The notes: generated from the sequence alone by a model not told the origin. DNA of 64,000 bases from Gautieria morchelliformis (GCA_015179125.1 WHVA01000345.1:61468-125467), one strand, 5' to 3'. Counted from the first letter of the stretch, positions 32,185 through 43,800 are shown. Numbers and translations: made by a program.

Positions 32185-32925
32185 CTCTTCTCTCGCTTCG
32201 CAACTCTTCTCTTGCTTCGACTCTTCTCTTGCTTCGACCCTTCTCTTGCTTCGCCTCTTCTCTTGCTTCGACTCTTCTCTCGCTTCGCAACTCTTCTCTG
32301 GCTTCGACTCTTCTCTCGCTTCGCAACTCTTCTCTGGCTTCGACTCTTCTCTGGCTTCGACTCTTCTCTGGCTTCGACCCTTCTCTGGCTTCGACGCTTT
32401 TCTTGCTTCGACGCTTCTCTTGCTTCGACTCTTCTCTCGCTTCGCAACTCTCCTCTTGCTTCGACCCTTCTCTTGCTTCGACTCTTCTCTCGCTTCGCAA
32501 CTCTTCTCTCGCTTTGCAACTCTTCTCTCGCTTTGCAACTCTTCTCTTGCTTCGACTCTTCTCTTGCTTCGACTCTTCTCTCGCTTCGCAACTCTTCTCT
32601 GGCTTCGACTCTTCTCTGGCTTCGACTCTTCTCTCGCTTCGACGCTTCTCTCGCTTCGACGCTTCTCTCGCTTCGACGCTTCTCTCGCTTCGACGCTTCT
32701 CTTCTCTCGCTTCGACTCTTCTCTCGCTTCGACTCTTCTCTCGCTTCGAGGCTTCTCTCGCTTCGACGCTTCTCTTGCTTTGACTCTTCTCTCGCTTTGC
32801 AACTCTTCTCTGGCTTCGACTCTTCTCTTGCTTCGACCCTTCTCTTGCTTCGACTCTTCTCTTGCTTCGACTTTTCTCTCACTCCGCAACTCTTCTTTCG
32901 CTTACCAATTCTTCTCTCTCTTTAC
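32185..32925 (-). repeat. 17/19-bp minisatellite, expanded allele
   Basis: About 740 bp of TCTCTCGCTTCGACTCT-type 17-bp units mixed with 19-bp units (GCTTCGCAACTCTTCTCTC). Variants with TTG, TGG or TCG before CTT are interspersed. Because 17 and 19 are not multiples of three and the unit lacks stops, several frames on both strands appear open for hundreds of codons. Confidence 0.9.
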
Positions 32926-33150
32926 GCTCGCTGCCGAATGATGCCCTATAATCGAATTGCAGATCAGACGCGCTATATATTATGTAATGGACTTCTTCCT
33001 TCCTCCTCCGATCCGTTGCTCTCCTCCTTCCTCACGCCCCCAACCCCCAACCCGCCAGTCCGGCATCCGCAACCACCCACCACTCCCCCCTCCCACCCCC
33101 ACCCATCCTCTGCCCCACCGACAACGCAACGCCCTTCCGGGCCCTACTAG

Positions 33151-34517
33151 GCTCAGCGCAGATACTTATACAACACGGCCACCGGTGAAAGCCCTGTACA
33201 TTCGCAGCAAGAAACCGCGCGAGAGGTGGAACACAACCCCCGCCACGTCCAGTCCGAAACCGTCCAGTACCAAAAACAATCACATAAATCAACAACCCAA
33301 CGAAACGCGACTCACAAGCCCCCGGGCCCATCACGCCCGCCGCAGCCAACAACGCAATATCCATGGGCGCGGTCTCGAATTTGCCAGAGGATAAGGCCAA
33401 GGACGTACGCAGCTTGTGGCACCTGGGGATGAGAGACATCGAGTAAGGGTGCCCGAGAGATCGTCTAAGAGTGAACCATCAAATCTGTATATACATCGAC
33501 CATGCCCATCCGCGTCACCGTCCAATTCTTATCGACACTCCCATCAGAAACGGAAAGAGTCAACAGAAGCTTGGGGAGGCCCATCACCCTGGCACAGCAG
33601 CATGACACGCCTCTCCGGAGCGACTTTCCACGCCAGCAGCGCCCACACGGTGCACACCACCCCTCCAGCCACGCAAAACCGCCCCTCCCGCCCAACTTCC
33701 CCCCAGAGGATGACCGTGCACTCAACCTCGTCGCCCCGATGGCAACCGTGTCACATCACACGCACGTGCAGGCATCCATGTCACGCGCTTTCCTTTGTCT
33801 TATCTCCTTCCAGCACCGCTCAAGGGCACCCTTTCACCCCGTCCTTGCAACCCTCTCTGCGTGGTGTGAGAGAGAGAGAGCGTGTACTTATCAGACATGG
33901 TAGTTTCCTTTTTTCTTTTCTTTTTCTCACCGGGCCTCCTTCAGTAAATAGCTCCACTCAAAGCACCCTGCACAACTTACGCCGCTCCATGCCCCACTCA
34001 AAAACCCATGCTGTCAAACCATCCTCACACTGCCTACTTCCACTCATAATCTTACCATTCACAAATCCTTAAATACCAAAAATTGAGATCATCTGAATTT
34101 GACCAAACGAGAAACCACGAATGCAGAGGCACCTGGCCGTGGCCAAGAAGCTAAGCCAGTGACAAAATGAAAGAGAGGTGAACGCCAAAATCGAAAGTAC
34201 GAAAGCAGATTCTTGGTTGAAGATGCAAACAAAAGGAAACCGGGACCCATAACAACGGAATGCACCTATCAAAAACATCCTCCTTGCGATGAGGAATGAA
34301 TCCCCAGGTAAGGCGGTGTCCTCGATGTCCGACTGATGAAACCATTGAAGAAGACGGGTGACATGTGAAATTGTTGCAGAACGTGGACAGACAGTCGTTT
34401 TCATCGAGTACGCTTGGACTGCTAGTTGAAGCCCGATCATGGTGAAGTGCATGGCTCATAATGCGCCCGTCCATCTCAGTGCTAATTAACACCAAACGTA
34501 ACCTATAACCTATAGTG
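33151..34517. other. No gene recognised
   Basis: Proline/threonine-rich frames at 33200-33430 and 33416-34072 look like composition effects. 33866-33880 is a short GA run. Minus frames at 34069-34495 have no motif. No leader-family or transposon similarity was noticed. Confidence 0.4.
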
Positions 34518-36420
34518 TTTATTTTTATTTTTATTTTATATCCAATTTTACGTCTTTTGGGGCCGAGCCCTATGTAAGACGCGTTCTACAAATCGCCCGT
34601 CGACACACAAGTCTATCCAGCCTATCCTATTCTATCTCTGCCTGTGCTCCATGGGCGAGGCCCTGGGCAAGTCCGTGCCTTCGTGAACGGGGTAGTTAGT
34701 GTGCGTGCGTTGCACCTGCGTGTTCGTCTCCGGTTTGCTCTATCTCTCCGTCTCTGCCCTTCCTGTTGTCTCCTAGTCGCCGTGCTTCGCGGTGAATCTC
34801 CTTGTGTCATGCACATACCTGAAGAGGTGCTTCATTGCTTTAGGTCTGGCCAGGAGTGTTTTGACCGATGTGGCCGCTCTTCCGAGGTCCCGCTCCATAG
34901 TCCTTCTCTGCTCGCTGTGGGCCGGACACCTGAACAGGAAGTGAAAGACTGTTTCACCTGCGCGCTTGCACTCTGGGCACTTGGGTGTGTCGACCTTCCC
35001 TATCTTATACAGGTGTTTGTTTAGTCCCACGTGCCCCGTTCTGAGTTGTATAAGTAGGCTGGCGTGTCTGCGTGGCATTCCGTGTATGAGTTTGGTGTAC
35101 GCGACGGATGGCATGGACGGGTCGATCTTGTGCGCTATCCTGGCTCTCGGCGACCTCTTGAAGTAGCTTTTTGCTTCCTGTCTGACCTGTTCCTGAAATC
35201 TCTGGAGCTCTGCCGCCTTGCTTCTGGGCAGAATTCCCCTGCACTCTATTGGTATGTGCCTTTCCTCGCTGGTCTCCCCTCTCGCTGCCCTCTTCGCCTC
35301 CTCATCGGCTCTTTTGTTCCCTTCCACCCCCTCATGTCCCGGCACCCACCTCATGACAACTGTAGTCTGTGGCTGTTGCCTTACAAGTCCCTGCACTTGT
35401 CGATGTATCGCGTTGACCAAATACTGTGCCGGCATCTGTTTCTCTCTCCTGGTGGTTTGTATGGCCACACGACTATCGCTGCTATGACATATCTCCTTCC
35501 CCTTTCCATGCTCAAGAGTTTAGCGCCCATGGCGGCCCCTACTAGCTCAGCCTCGAAGACTGTGTGGTCCTGTTCTGTGCCCATGTATAATCTTACCGCC
35601 TTCTGTTCGATGCCGCCTCTGTATAATACCGCGGCTGCTCCCACCCCTCCATCGATGCTTGACCCGTCCGTATAGACTTTGACATCGGCCGTGTCAGCTT
35701 CCAGTTCTTCGATGGCCTGCTGTTTGTCATGGGGTATGCGTATCTCGAAGGCTGGGGCCCATTTGGGTCCGGAGCATACCGTGTGTATTTTTTCCATCTT
35801 CTCCGGCTGCATGTCGTAGATGTGCATGATTTCATGCAGCGGTGACCTGTGTCTCTTTACATAGCGCTTCACGGCTTTCAGTGCTTTTGGCGCCAAAGGG
35901 TGGTGTCCTGGTAAGCATGCTATCCTTGTCGCCGCTCTATGTACTACCCCGGCGACCAGTAACGGGAAAGGGTGGAGGTTTGCATGTGCGTCTAGCGTGT
36001 CGGTCACTGTGGTGTTCATCGCTCCGGTAATGGACAGCGTGGCTTGTCTCTGTATCCTAGCCAGCTTGTTTATGTATCCTTTTGTGCCTTTGCTGTTTCT
36101 GGTACCTGGTATGAGAAAGATGTCAGCGGCGTATAGCATTCTCAGGATAGCAACTGCTAGGTAGTATCGTCTCATGTGCTTAGCTTTGATCCCTCTCGTG
36201 TTCTTCGCGAGCCTTTTGTACTGTGCCAGGCATTTCTCTCCCTTTTTGAGTGCGTAATTGACGTGCTCTCTCTGAATCTCAGCTCTTGGTCTAATATGAC
36301 GCCTAGACACTTGTGCGTGGCCGTCGGCTTGATGATCTGCTGTCCAATCTTGATAGCTGGTCTCGTGACCGGTCTGGTCTTTTTGGGTGCGCTTGGGTCT
36401 TTCTCCCTGTTAGCGTCAAA
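34518..36420 (-). mobile_element. 5'-truncated LINE-3, related to LINE-1
   Basis: A (AAAAT)-type tail is read on the plus strand at 34518-34539. The 3' end resembles LINE-1 (GTCTTTTGGGGC...GCCCTATGTAAGAC). The coding part covers the end of the reverse transcriptase and RNase H only. The 5' truncation near 36420 falls within the segment after the FVDD box (FDANREKDPSAPKKTRP). No clear target duplication was found. Confidence 0.88.
34773..36420 (-). pseudogene. LINE-3 ORF2 C-terminal remnant
   Basis: 36310-35500 encodes KAKHMRRYYLAVAIL...LYAADIFLIPGT, then RNase H YTDGSSIDGGVG and VFEAELVG. A frame change near 35470-35490 interrupts the third RNase H motif. The next frame continues as VAIQTTRREKQMPAQYL, NKRADEEAKRAA and the terminal finger CPECKRAGETVFHFLFRC to 34773. 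A second frame change is near 36280-36310. Protein similarity to LINE-1 is high but clearly not recent. Confidence 0.85.
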
Positions 36421-37209
36421 CGTGAATTAGGGGGCACTGGCAGAGTATTATGAGTTTGTGCAACAGAAGCGAGAGTACAGTAACAAAGGTTACTTACCAC
36501 ATCGGAGAAATTTTGACCAGAGTCAAGACCTGGTGCAGGTGCAGTGGATTTGAGCTGCACGTGGCACATGGATGCATGTGTGTGTGGTCACGGGCTGACG
36601 GGGACGGTGTTAGGTAGCGCACCCTGTGGTGTTTAGCACGAGTATAGGTGGGTCTGGACTATGCGCCATGGTGCTTGGGGTACGGGTGGGTGGGTGATCT
36701 GTTGTCAGAGCTGTGGGGACTTCCACACTATGGGAGTGTAGAGCATGGCGTGGATGGGGGAGGACATCCGCAAGCTTGGACGACGTGGCCCGCGGGTGCG
36801 ACGGTCTTGTAGTCTTGTACGGTGGGGTCGGTGTGGACTGAGGACTCATACACCGCGTGGAGTGTCTGGCTGGGCTTGAGGCGAGTGTGTGTGCATGGCG
36901 CATCACAGACCATCGCAGGCTGTCCTCATCCACGCAGCGGCAGCGGCAGCGCAGGGCACGCACGCACGTATGAGATCGAGCTTGCTGTGTGGAGCAGAGG
37001 ACGGCCTATGCCTCGGTGCGATGCTCAGGGTTGGCACGGCGGCGTGACTCAGGCTGGGTCATCGACTCGTCCTCGCCCGTGGGCTTACGGTGAAAAAAGG
37101 AGTAGTCGATGCAGCGTGCACATGCACGCCCTCGCCATAGACGGAGCGCCGTGGTGCAGAGGCTGATATCTCCATGGTGCTTCCCGTTCCTCATGGAGCC
37201 TGGAGATTA
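36421..37209. other. No gene recognised
   Basis: GC-rich sequence. A short block near 36890-36915 (CATGGCGCATCACAGACCA) resembles 18705-18725. No coding pattern I can support. Confidence 0.4.
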
Positions 37210-37510
37210 TACTAAACAGTAAACTCATTGTGCGCATGGTAGGTAGACCCCAATCGCATCCCTGCCCTGAGGCAATCCTCCGGTACAACGTGTCCGAGTC
37301 CACAATCAGGATAAGCTCACCCACACGTATGGCACGCCCGTTCGCTGCCCACGGCATCCACCGCTGCCCGATCTCCTCAAACGTCTCCTCGACCGCCAGG
37401 TGCAGTGCGCACTCCTCGATGTCAAGCTCCACATCCGCAGCTGTCAGCGCACTGCTCGACGTTGTCGTCGTGAGCACGGTCGCGCCCGAGCGTGCCGCCG
37501 CGATAGGCTT
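37210..37510 (-). pseudogene. Glycosyltransferase-2-like exon fragment
   Basis: The minus frame AAARSGATVLTTTTSSSALTAAD...EETFEEIGQRWMPWAANGRAIRVGELILIVDSDT resembles the segment around the DXD-like metal-binding motif of fungal family-2 glycosyltransferases. A one-base loss near 37286-37289 shifts the frame; the next frame reads VPEDCLRAGMRLGS, as expected after SDT. The 5' end stops at the Copia-B insertion (37516). I did not find a clear continuation beyond 42770. It is a fragment, probably of a non-functional gene. Confidence 0.45.
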
Positions 37511-37520
37511 TCACAGAAAG

Positions 37521-38008
37521 TGTTGGCAACTAGGGGCTATGGCAGGGAAGGTTCGGTAGAGTTCTTAGAAAGCTAGAATCAAATATACTCTCTCAGTGAA
37601 TTTATTGTCACTGATGTATTAATACAATACCTAGAATCAAATATACTACATGATTTTCAGTCAACATGCTATGTAAATATGAAGAATACTACTCGCCTCT
37701 CTCAGTGAATTTATTGTCACTGAGAGAGGAGTGTAATCCTGTCTCAGAAGGCATATACTGGCACCCGGCCCTTTAGCGCCCAAGGGCTCGCGCGTCGAAG
37801 TCATTTCAAACTCCGCTGGGTGCAGCCGCCTGTGAAAGTAGAAATAACAGAATGAAATGGAGAGATAGAGAGTGACTGGAAAATTTCGAAAATAAGCAGA
37901 GAAATGGATGCATGGTACAAGAACAGTATGAGAAAATATTGAAACACCACACAATAAATTGAATATATTATGCTTGATTTTGGTGTAGGAGCATAAATGC
38001 ACCCAACA
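37521..38008 (-). repeat. Copia-B 3' LTR with AATAAA hairpin
   Basis: TGTTGGCA...ACCCAACA (plus-strand view). It contains a perfect 13-bp stem (37696-37708 with 37717-37729) around an 8-base loop. On the element's sense strand the loop is CAATAAAT, which includes the polyadenylation signal AATAAA. A half-copy of the stem precedes it near 37592-37612. Confidence 0.9.
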
Positions 38009-38021
38009 CGCCCCCTCAAGC

Positions 38022-40424
38022 TTAATATATTCCGATTCTCTCGTTGAGGATTCTCACTCTAGGACTAGGAAGTCCTTTAGTGAGAAGATCGGCTAGCATG
38101 TGTTCCGTTGGTAGGTACACAAGCTTAATTTCTTCATCTTCGACTATATCTCGGATGAAATATAATCTAATGTCGAAATGCTTGGTCCTCGTGTGTTGTT
38201 GAGTGCCATAGACGATGGCAATGGCTGATTGATTGTCTGAATAAAGTTTGATGGGACAATTCAGCGGTTGGAATACTTCAGAAATAAAGTGGCGCATCCA
38301 TAAGGCTTCTTTACTCGCATGAGTCAGGGCAACGAATTCGGCTTCAGTTGATGATAGGGCTACTATGGATTGTTTTTGACAACTCCATGATACTGTCCCT
38401 CCATCAATCTGAAAAATATAAGCCGAGTATGAGTGCCTGTGCTCTTGAGAAGCCCAATCCGCATCTGAATACCCAATGAGGCCGTCTCGATTCTTCCCAA
38501 GTGTCAATTTGTAGTCCATTGTGCCTTTTAGATATTTAAAGACACGTTTGACTGCATGCCAATGTGTTGGACCTGGGTTTTCGAGGAATTGAGAAAGTAA
38601 TGACACTGCGAATGCAATGTCTGGTCGAGTGGCTACTGCTGCCCACATCAATGATCCTATCGCTTGTCTGTATGGAATTCTTGACATCTTCTGTTTGTCT
38701 TCATCTGTAGAAGGGCATTGGTCTCTGGATAATTTAACGGCTGGGTCGAGAGGCGTGGAAAATGTTTTAGCATCATCCAGATTGAATTTTTTGATGATTT
38801 TCTGGATGTATGTGGCTTGTGATATTGCAATCGATTTGTTATTCCAATCTCTTTCGATTTTGAGGTTCAAAAGCCAGTGAATCTCGCCTAGGTCTTTCAT
38901 ACTAAAAACCTGGGCAAGGTCATGCTTTACCTCATCGAGGATTGGTTGACTCTCAGCTGTGATAGTGAGGTCGTCTACCGCCGTTGCAATAATCGCATGC
39001 CCTCTCGGTCCACGTCTACAAAATACAGCTCCATCCAAAGCTGATTTAGTGAATCCTAACTTGAGAAATTCACCACTCAGACGTTTGTACCATTCCCTTC
39101 CAGACTGTTTGAGGCCGTAAAGTGCTTTCTTCAGCAGGAGGACATCATCTTTGTCTCCGGTCTCATATCCATACGGCTGTCTCATGTAAATAGGTTCTGG
39201 CAGTGTAGCATTCAAATATGCACTGTCCACATCCATTTGGTGAATAGGCCAGTTGTTCCTGGCAGCAATGGCACATATAATCCGTAAGGAAGTCATCCGA
39301 GCAACAGGTGCATAGGTTTCATTGTAGTCGACTCCAAAACTTTGTGTAAAGCCTTGGGCGACCATCCTCGATCTAGGTGTGATGGGTTCACCTTCTGGAT
39401 TGCGTTTCCAGAGGAATACCCATCTATTTCCGACAATATTTGCCCCAGGAGGTGGTTTAACCACTTCCCATACACCTTTGTCGAGTAGCACCTTATACTC
39501 TTTATCCATCGATGCTTTCCACATAGGATCATTTAAGGCTTCATCTGCATTGCTAGGCTCGGTCTGATTCAAATCCGGCAGCACATTATCTTTGTTTTGA
39601 TCGGAGGTCGAAAGTGTACTGATGGCAAGGTTATAATCACTGATGCCGTCAGTGACAGAGGATAAATCTTGTTCGAATAATTTGTCTTGATGGTCCTCAA
39701 TGTCCTCGTAAGCTAGTGTAGTGATATCTGCACCAGCATGTCTCTTGGTTTGAGATCTTGTTACGGGACCACTTGGGGCCGGCTGCACCTGCTGCTGACG
39801 GATTCTCTCGCTTCTCCTTGTTGGAGCAGCTTCTTTAGGTCTGGCATCAACAGTCTGACTGGGTTGCAGCTCTTTCAGACGTTCCTCTGGTTCATCATCA
39901 TCAATTTCCTCGATCTTTGCCTCTTCGCTGACTAAGCGGCTAGGCATAGGTGCTGGCGCTGAGATGGCCTGTACCATTTTCCTGGACGTAGGTAGCTGTG
40001 ACTCTTCAATAGAAATGATTGGAGCTTTGCCCCCCTTCATCTCTGAGTCAAATATAATATTCCGCTCGACAGAAACCTTCTGAGAGTCAGGCCAGTAGAT
40101 GCAGTGACCATGGCTCTGTCCAGAGATTCCTATCCACCGAGCTCTTTTGGCACGGGCTGCTAGTTTGTTTCCCTCTTTGACTTTAACGTAGACTTCAATT
40201 CCCCACACGTGTATGTCTTTCAGGTTCGGTTTCTCGTGATGGATCATTTCAAAAGGGGTTTTGTCTGGCAAAGCTCTTGTATGTGTCCGATTCCTAAGAT
40301 AGTTGGCGTGCAAAATTGCATGCCCCCATAGAGTCTTAGGAAGACTTGATTCCAATAGCATGGCACGAGCTCTTTCAACTAGAGTTCGGTTTAAACGTTC
40401 AGCAACACCATTTGACTCTGGGTG
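38022..40424 (-). pseudogene. Copia-B integrase C-terminus, RT and RNase H
   Basis: It is open from the frameshift to the stop at 38022, 14 bases from the 3' LTR. It contains the integrase end (NGVAERLNRTLVERAR), the RT domain (YNETYAPVARMTSLR, DVDSAYLNATLPEPIYM, KALYGLKQSGREW, catalytic AVDD) and RNase H (GYSDADWASQ, LSSTEAEFVALTHASKEALW, LYSDNQSAIAI). All catalytic positions are intact. It is 5'-truncated as a protein only because of the single upstream frameshift. Confidence 0.92.
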
Positions 40425-42271
40425 TCGTGCACGGTTAACCGATGCTTCGTGCCTTGCTTGGCCAAATGCTGTTCAAATTCTGAGCTTGTGTATTCGCCCC
40501 CTCTGTCGGAAACAAGTGCTTTGATGTGCATATTCCTCTGTCGAAGCATCAAGGCCTCGTAGAGTTTGTATTTTGAAAATGCTTCCGATTTGTTTGCCAT
40601 CAAATAGATAACCGATTCTCTTGAGTAGTCGTCAATGAAAGACACATAATAGGATTTCTTGTCAATTGTGGAGTGTCTCGCTGGTCCCCAGACATCAGAA
40701 TAAATTCTGTCACCGAATTTTGATGATCGGCTTCTGGGTTCCTGAGGAAGTGATTTACGTGCAATCTTCGCCTGAATGCACGCATCGCAAACAACCTTGT
40801 CACCTTTTGAGCTCAATTCAATGCCTAATATCATGCCACGGTTGAGCAAGTGCTGTAGGGACTTTTGTGAAATGTGCCCCATTTTTTGATGTATTTCCAT
40901 GGCTGATGCGCATACATGCGCTTCGGCACTTGTGTGTTGTAAATCAAATCGATATAAGCCATTCAGCTTCGGTGCTTGCATCAATATCCTGCCTTTACGA
41001 TTGGATATTGTGCATTTCTGATCAGCTATTTGTGTGTTATAGCCTGCATCATCGCACCGGCCGATCGAGATGAGGGTAACAGCCATTTTTGGCGCGTAGA
41101 ACGTATCCTTCAATGTAATGTTCACAGTCTTATCTCCAACCTTGTTAGATAGCACGAGTGAGCCTGAACCGAAGGCATCAAAAGTGCCTTTGTTGGCTGC
41201 ACGAATTGTGCGCAGCTGTGAGAATGGACTGTAATCCCTCAATAAATTCTTGTGAGGGGTCATATGTGCGGTCGTTCCAGTGTCGAGGATAACAACAGTG
41301 TCCAGAGATAAACTACTCAAATTAGAGCAGTCGAAGTTGGCGAAAGCGGCTGGACTGCCACTCTCATCCTCCTCAGAGGACACTTCTTCGGCAACATTCG
41401 CCTTGGCTTTGCCCTTCTTCTTTTTGGCTTTCGCTTTCTTCTTCTGACGTGGCCCCTGGCCTTCTTTACCACCTCCTTTAGCCCAGCAACTCTCTATAGC
41501 ATGTCCAGGCTTGTGGCAATTAGTGCATGTAGACACCTTCGGGTCTTTCCGGCCCTTCTGCCCTTTCATAGATGAACCAATAAATGCCTGCTCTTCTTGT
41601 GAAATATTGAGAGTCTTTCTCCTGTCGTATTGAGCCTTTAGTACTCTGATAATATCATCAGGCACTAAGGGCATTCCACATTCTTCGAGCGACGTGGTAA
41701 GGGCATTCATAACTGCCTCATAGGAGGGTGGAAGTGATGCAAGGATAATGTCGGTGAACTCTCCTTCAGAAATTCTGGCTCCCATCTCATTGAGACGAGC
41801 ATAGAGGTCTTGGGCCTTGTCCAAGTGATCTCTCAAGTCTCCATCCTCAGGACACCTCATACTGCGAAGCTGTCTCTGTAGGTTGGTGAGGACCATCTTG
41901 GGCTTTTTGGTCATCTCATTGACCAATGCATCCCAGACTTCTTTTGCTGTATGTCTCTTCTGTAGCATCAGGGCTAGTGACTCTGACACTGAGACGATTA
42001 TTTGGGTTTTTGCCTGTCCTTCTCTGGCAAGATATTTCTCCAGCTTCTCCTCAGCCTTCTCTATCTGAGTTTCCTCAGCTTCTGTGAGAATATGGCCTGG
42101 GGGCATGACTGGAGGATCAGGAGGTCGAATGGCTCTCCCTTCTATATGCCTGAGTAGATTTTTGGACTCAAAATAACTTGTGAGAGTAGCTCGCCACAGA
42201 GGCCAATTACTTCCATCTGTTGCAAGCTTCTCCACACCCAAAAGCTTCTGCGAAGTGTCTGCGGGGCCCAT
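40391..42271 (-). pseudogene. Copia-B gag, protease, integrase (frameshifted end)
   Basis: The start is the ATG at 42271-42269, inside the primer-binding site (MGPADTSQKLLGVEKL). A Gag region (LATDGSNWPLWRATL) is followed by a zinc knuckle (CTNCHKPGHAIESCW) and a lysine-rich linker. Then come protease DTGTTAHMTPH, integrase HHCC (HQKMGHIS to CDACIQAK), and catalytic D residues in YSDVWGP and VSDRGGEYTS. A single-base loss at about 40418-40424 shifts the frame just before the catalytic glutamate segment, which continues in the next frame as ESNGVAERLNRTL. Without this change gag-pol would be one frame. Confidence 0.92.
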
Positions 42272-42277
42272 AACCCT
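42263..42277 (-). other. Copia-B primer-binding site containing the gag start
   Basis: The minus strand reads AGGGTTATGGGCCCC directly after the 5' LTR. Copia-A has GGTTATGGGCC at the same place. The sequence fits the complement of the anticodon arm of initiator-methionine tRNA (GGGCTCATAACCC in many eukaryotes), the half-tRNA priming known for Drosophila copia. The ATG here is also the first in-frame codon of Copia-B gag. Confidence 0.65.
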
Positions 42278-42765
42278 TGTTGGCAACTAGGGGCTATGGC
42301 AGGGAAGGTTCGGTAGAGTTCTTAGAAAGCTAGAATAAAATATACTCTCTCAGTGAATTTATTGTCACTGATGTATTAATACAATACCTAGAATCAAATA
42401 TACTACATGATTTTCAGTCAACATGCTATGTAAATATGAAGAATACTACTCGCCTCTCTCAGTGAATTTATTGTCACTGAGAGAGGAGTGTAATCCTGTC
42501 TCAGAAGGCATATACTTGCACCCGGCCCTTTAGCGCCCAAGGGCTCGCGCGTCGAAGTCATTTCAAACTCCGCTGGGTGCAGCCGCCTGTGAAAGTAGAA
42601 ATAACAGAATGAAATGGAGAGATAGAGAGTGACTGGAAAATTTCGAAAATAAGCAGAGAAATGGATGCATGGTACAAGAACAGTATGAGAAAATATTGAA
42701 ACACCACACAATAAATTGAATATATTATGCTTGATTTTGGTGTAGGAGCATAAATGCACCCAACA
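42278..42765 (-). repeat. Copia-B 5' LTR
   Basis: Same length and structure as the 3' LTR, including the hairpin (stem starting at about 42453). Differences noticed: an A for C in GAATAAAATATACT and a T for G in CATATACTTGCACC. Confidence 0.92.
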
Positions 42766-42770
42766 GAAAG

Positions 42771-43797
42771 GTGCTGACCGGTTCTGTTAGTTCTCAAAAT
42801 ACTAACGTACCTCATTGACATGCTTGTCAGAAATATTGGAGGAGGGATCGTTGATGTACGTGTTGTACACAGGGGATGGGTCGAGCGAACGCCCAACTCA
42901 CCATCTTCCTTTTCACAGCCTCAATAAGTCGCTCTATCAAATCGTGCGACAGCTTCTGCCACGAAGAACAGCTGGGACAGCTACCTGGTGCGGTGGTGGA
43001 GAACCTGGGGTCACTCAGGTTGCGGCTGAGCGTGCAGGCGGTCTGGTAACCGTGCAGGAGGGGTCAATGTCGCGTGTGCGGTCAGGCTGAGTTCAAGACT
43101 CTGCCCAACCAGGACACGGCTGTAAGGAGGAGAGTGGGAGAAGAATACTACGTGCGCTATGACGAGGCGAGTTGAGGGGCTGACCATGGTGGCGATGGCG
43201 AGAGCGAAGGATGAAGAGCGCGCATACATTCGTTCTTGCATTAGTCAGCCAGGTTGTACTCCGACTCGTCCTGTGCCTTTCACCTTCTGCCGGAAATTGA
43301 TTATCTTGCCTACTAGGTATTAGTGCAACTCACGATCATACCCCAGACACTTGCACTAGTACTTAATTGGCTTCTGGAGATTGATCATGATTCGATAAAC
43401 AAAAAATCTCATTCATCATTTGGACTTTGCATTTTTTCCTGTACCTAAATTTCAGTACAAGTCAGTACTGTAATTTAGCTGTAGTGCAAGCGGAACTGAA
43501 ATATAGTGCTTATTCTTTCTACAGTGTACTTAGACTTAGTGCTGTATCTCAAAAGCAGTTGTCACTTGGGGCCGCAGTAGCATTCCGGCACCTCAAGCAT
43601 GGAAATTCATTGATACATATATGGAAACTTCAGTCTATTTGCCCAGAAATATATATATTAATTCACTGGATTTCACTGAGTGCTCCATGAGCTATCTTGA
43701 AAATTTTTAAGTGTGCGAACAATGGCAATCCAGGCCTTCGAGCACTGAAATTCTCATGATAATTACGTTGAATATGTAGTTCCTATGGCATGGAAAC
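42771..43797. other. No gene recognised
   Basis: Short frames on both strands. AT-rich from about 43370. I looked for a continuation of the glycosyltransferase-like exon next to 42771 and did not see one clearly. Confidence 0.4.
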
Positions 43798-43800
43798 TAA

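Larger units (their letters stand above)
30385..33150 (-). repeat. Duplicated segment copy B, inverted, unoccupied LINE site
   Basis: Inverted counterpart of copy A. It holds a minus-strand TATA box at 32139-32146, the expanded minisatellite, and the upstream ATTATGTAATGGACTTCTTCC block (about 32980-33005). It also holds the gene-like part with MSAAETPWNAHGNED (about 30805-30770). At about 30860-30880 it reads continuously through the point where LINE-2 sits in copy A (GATTCGACGCCCACGTTCACACGC on the minus strand, in pieces). A 302-codon minus frame (32061-31153) crosses the leader; I do not trust it as coding because copy A does not keep the frame. Confidence 0.75.
37516..42770 (-). mobile_element. 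Ty1/copia LTR retrotransposon Copia-B, young
   Basis: Target copies GAAAG lie at 37516-37520 and 42766-42770. LTRs of 488 bp each lie at 37521-38008 and 42278-42765, and I count only two or three differences between them. A polypurine tract AGGGGGCG (minus) abuts the 3' LTR. The primer-binding site AGGGTTATGGGCC directly follows the 5' LTR at 42277. Gene order gag, protease, integrase, RT, RNase H identifies Ty1/copia. One frameshift in integrase is the only visible defect. Confidence 0.95.

Noticed and set aside
31716-32941. Long open frames on both strands rich in EKSRSKRRVEARE or LFSCFDSSLAS repeats
   Set aside because: They are by-products of a stop-free 17/19-bp minisatellite whose unit length is not a multiple of three, so the repeat peptide appears in several frames. 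No evidence of a protein.
33416-34072. 218-codon plus frame
   Set aside because: S/T/P/H-rich without motif, no start context or splice evidence, and alternative frames are equally open.
37661-38002. 113-codon frame repeated in both Copia-B LTRs
   Set aside because: Lies wholly in LTR sequence, crosses the hairpin and is not kept in the related solo LTR; repetition reflects LTR duplication.
40391-42286. Start of Copia-B gag at 42286
   Set aside because: That codon is TTG inside the LTR; the first in-frame ATG is at 42271, within the primer-binding site.
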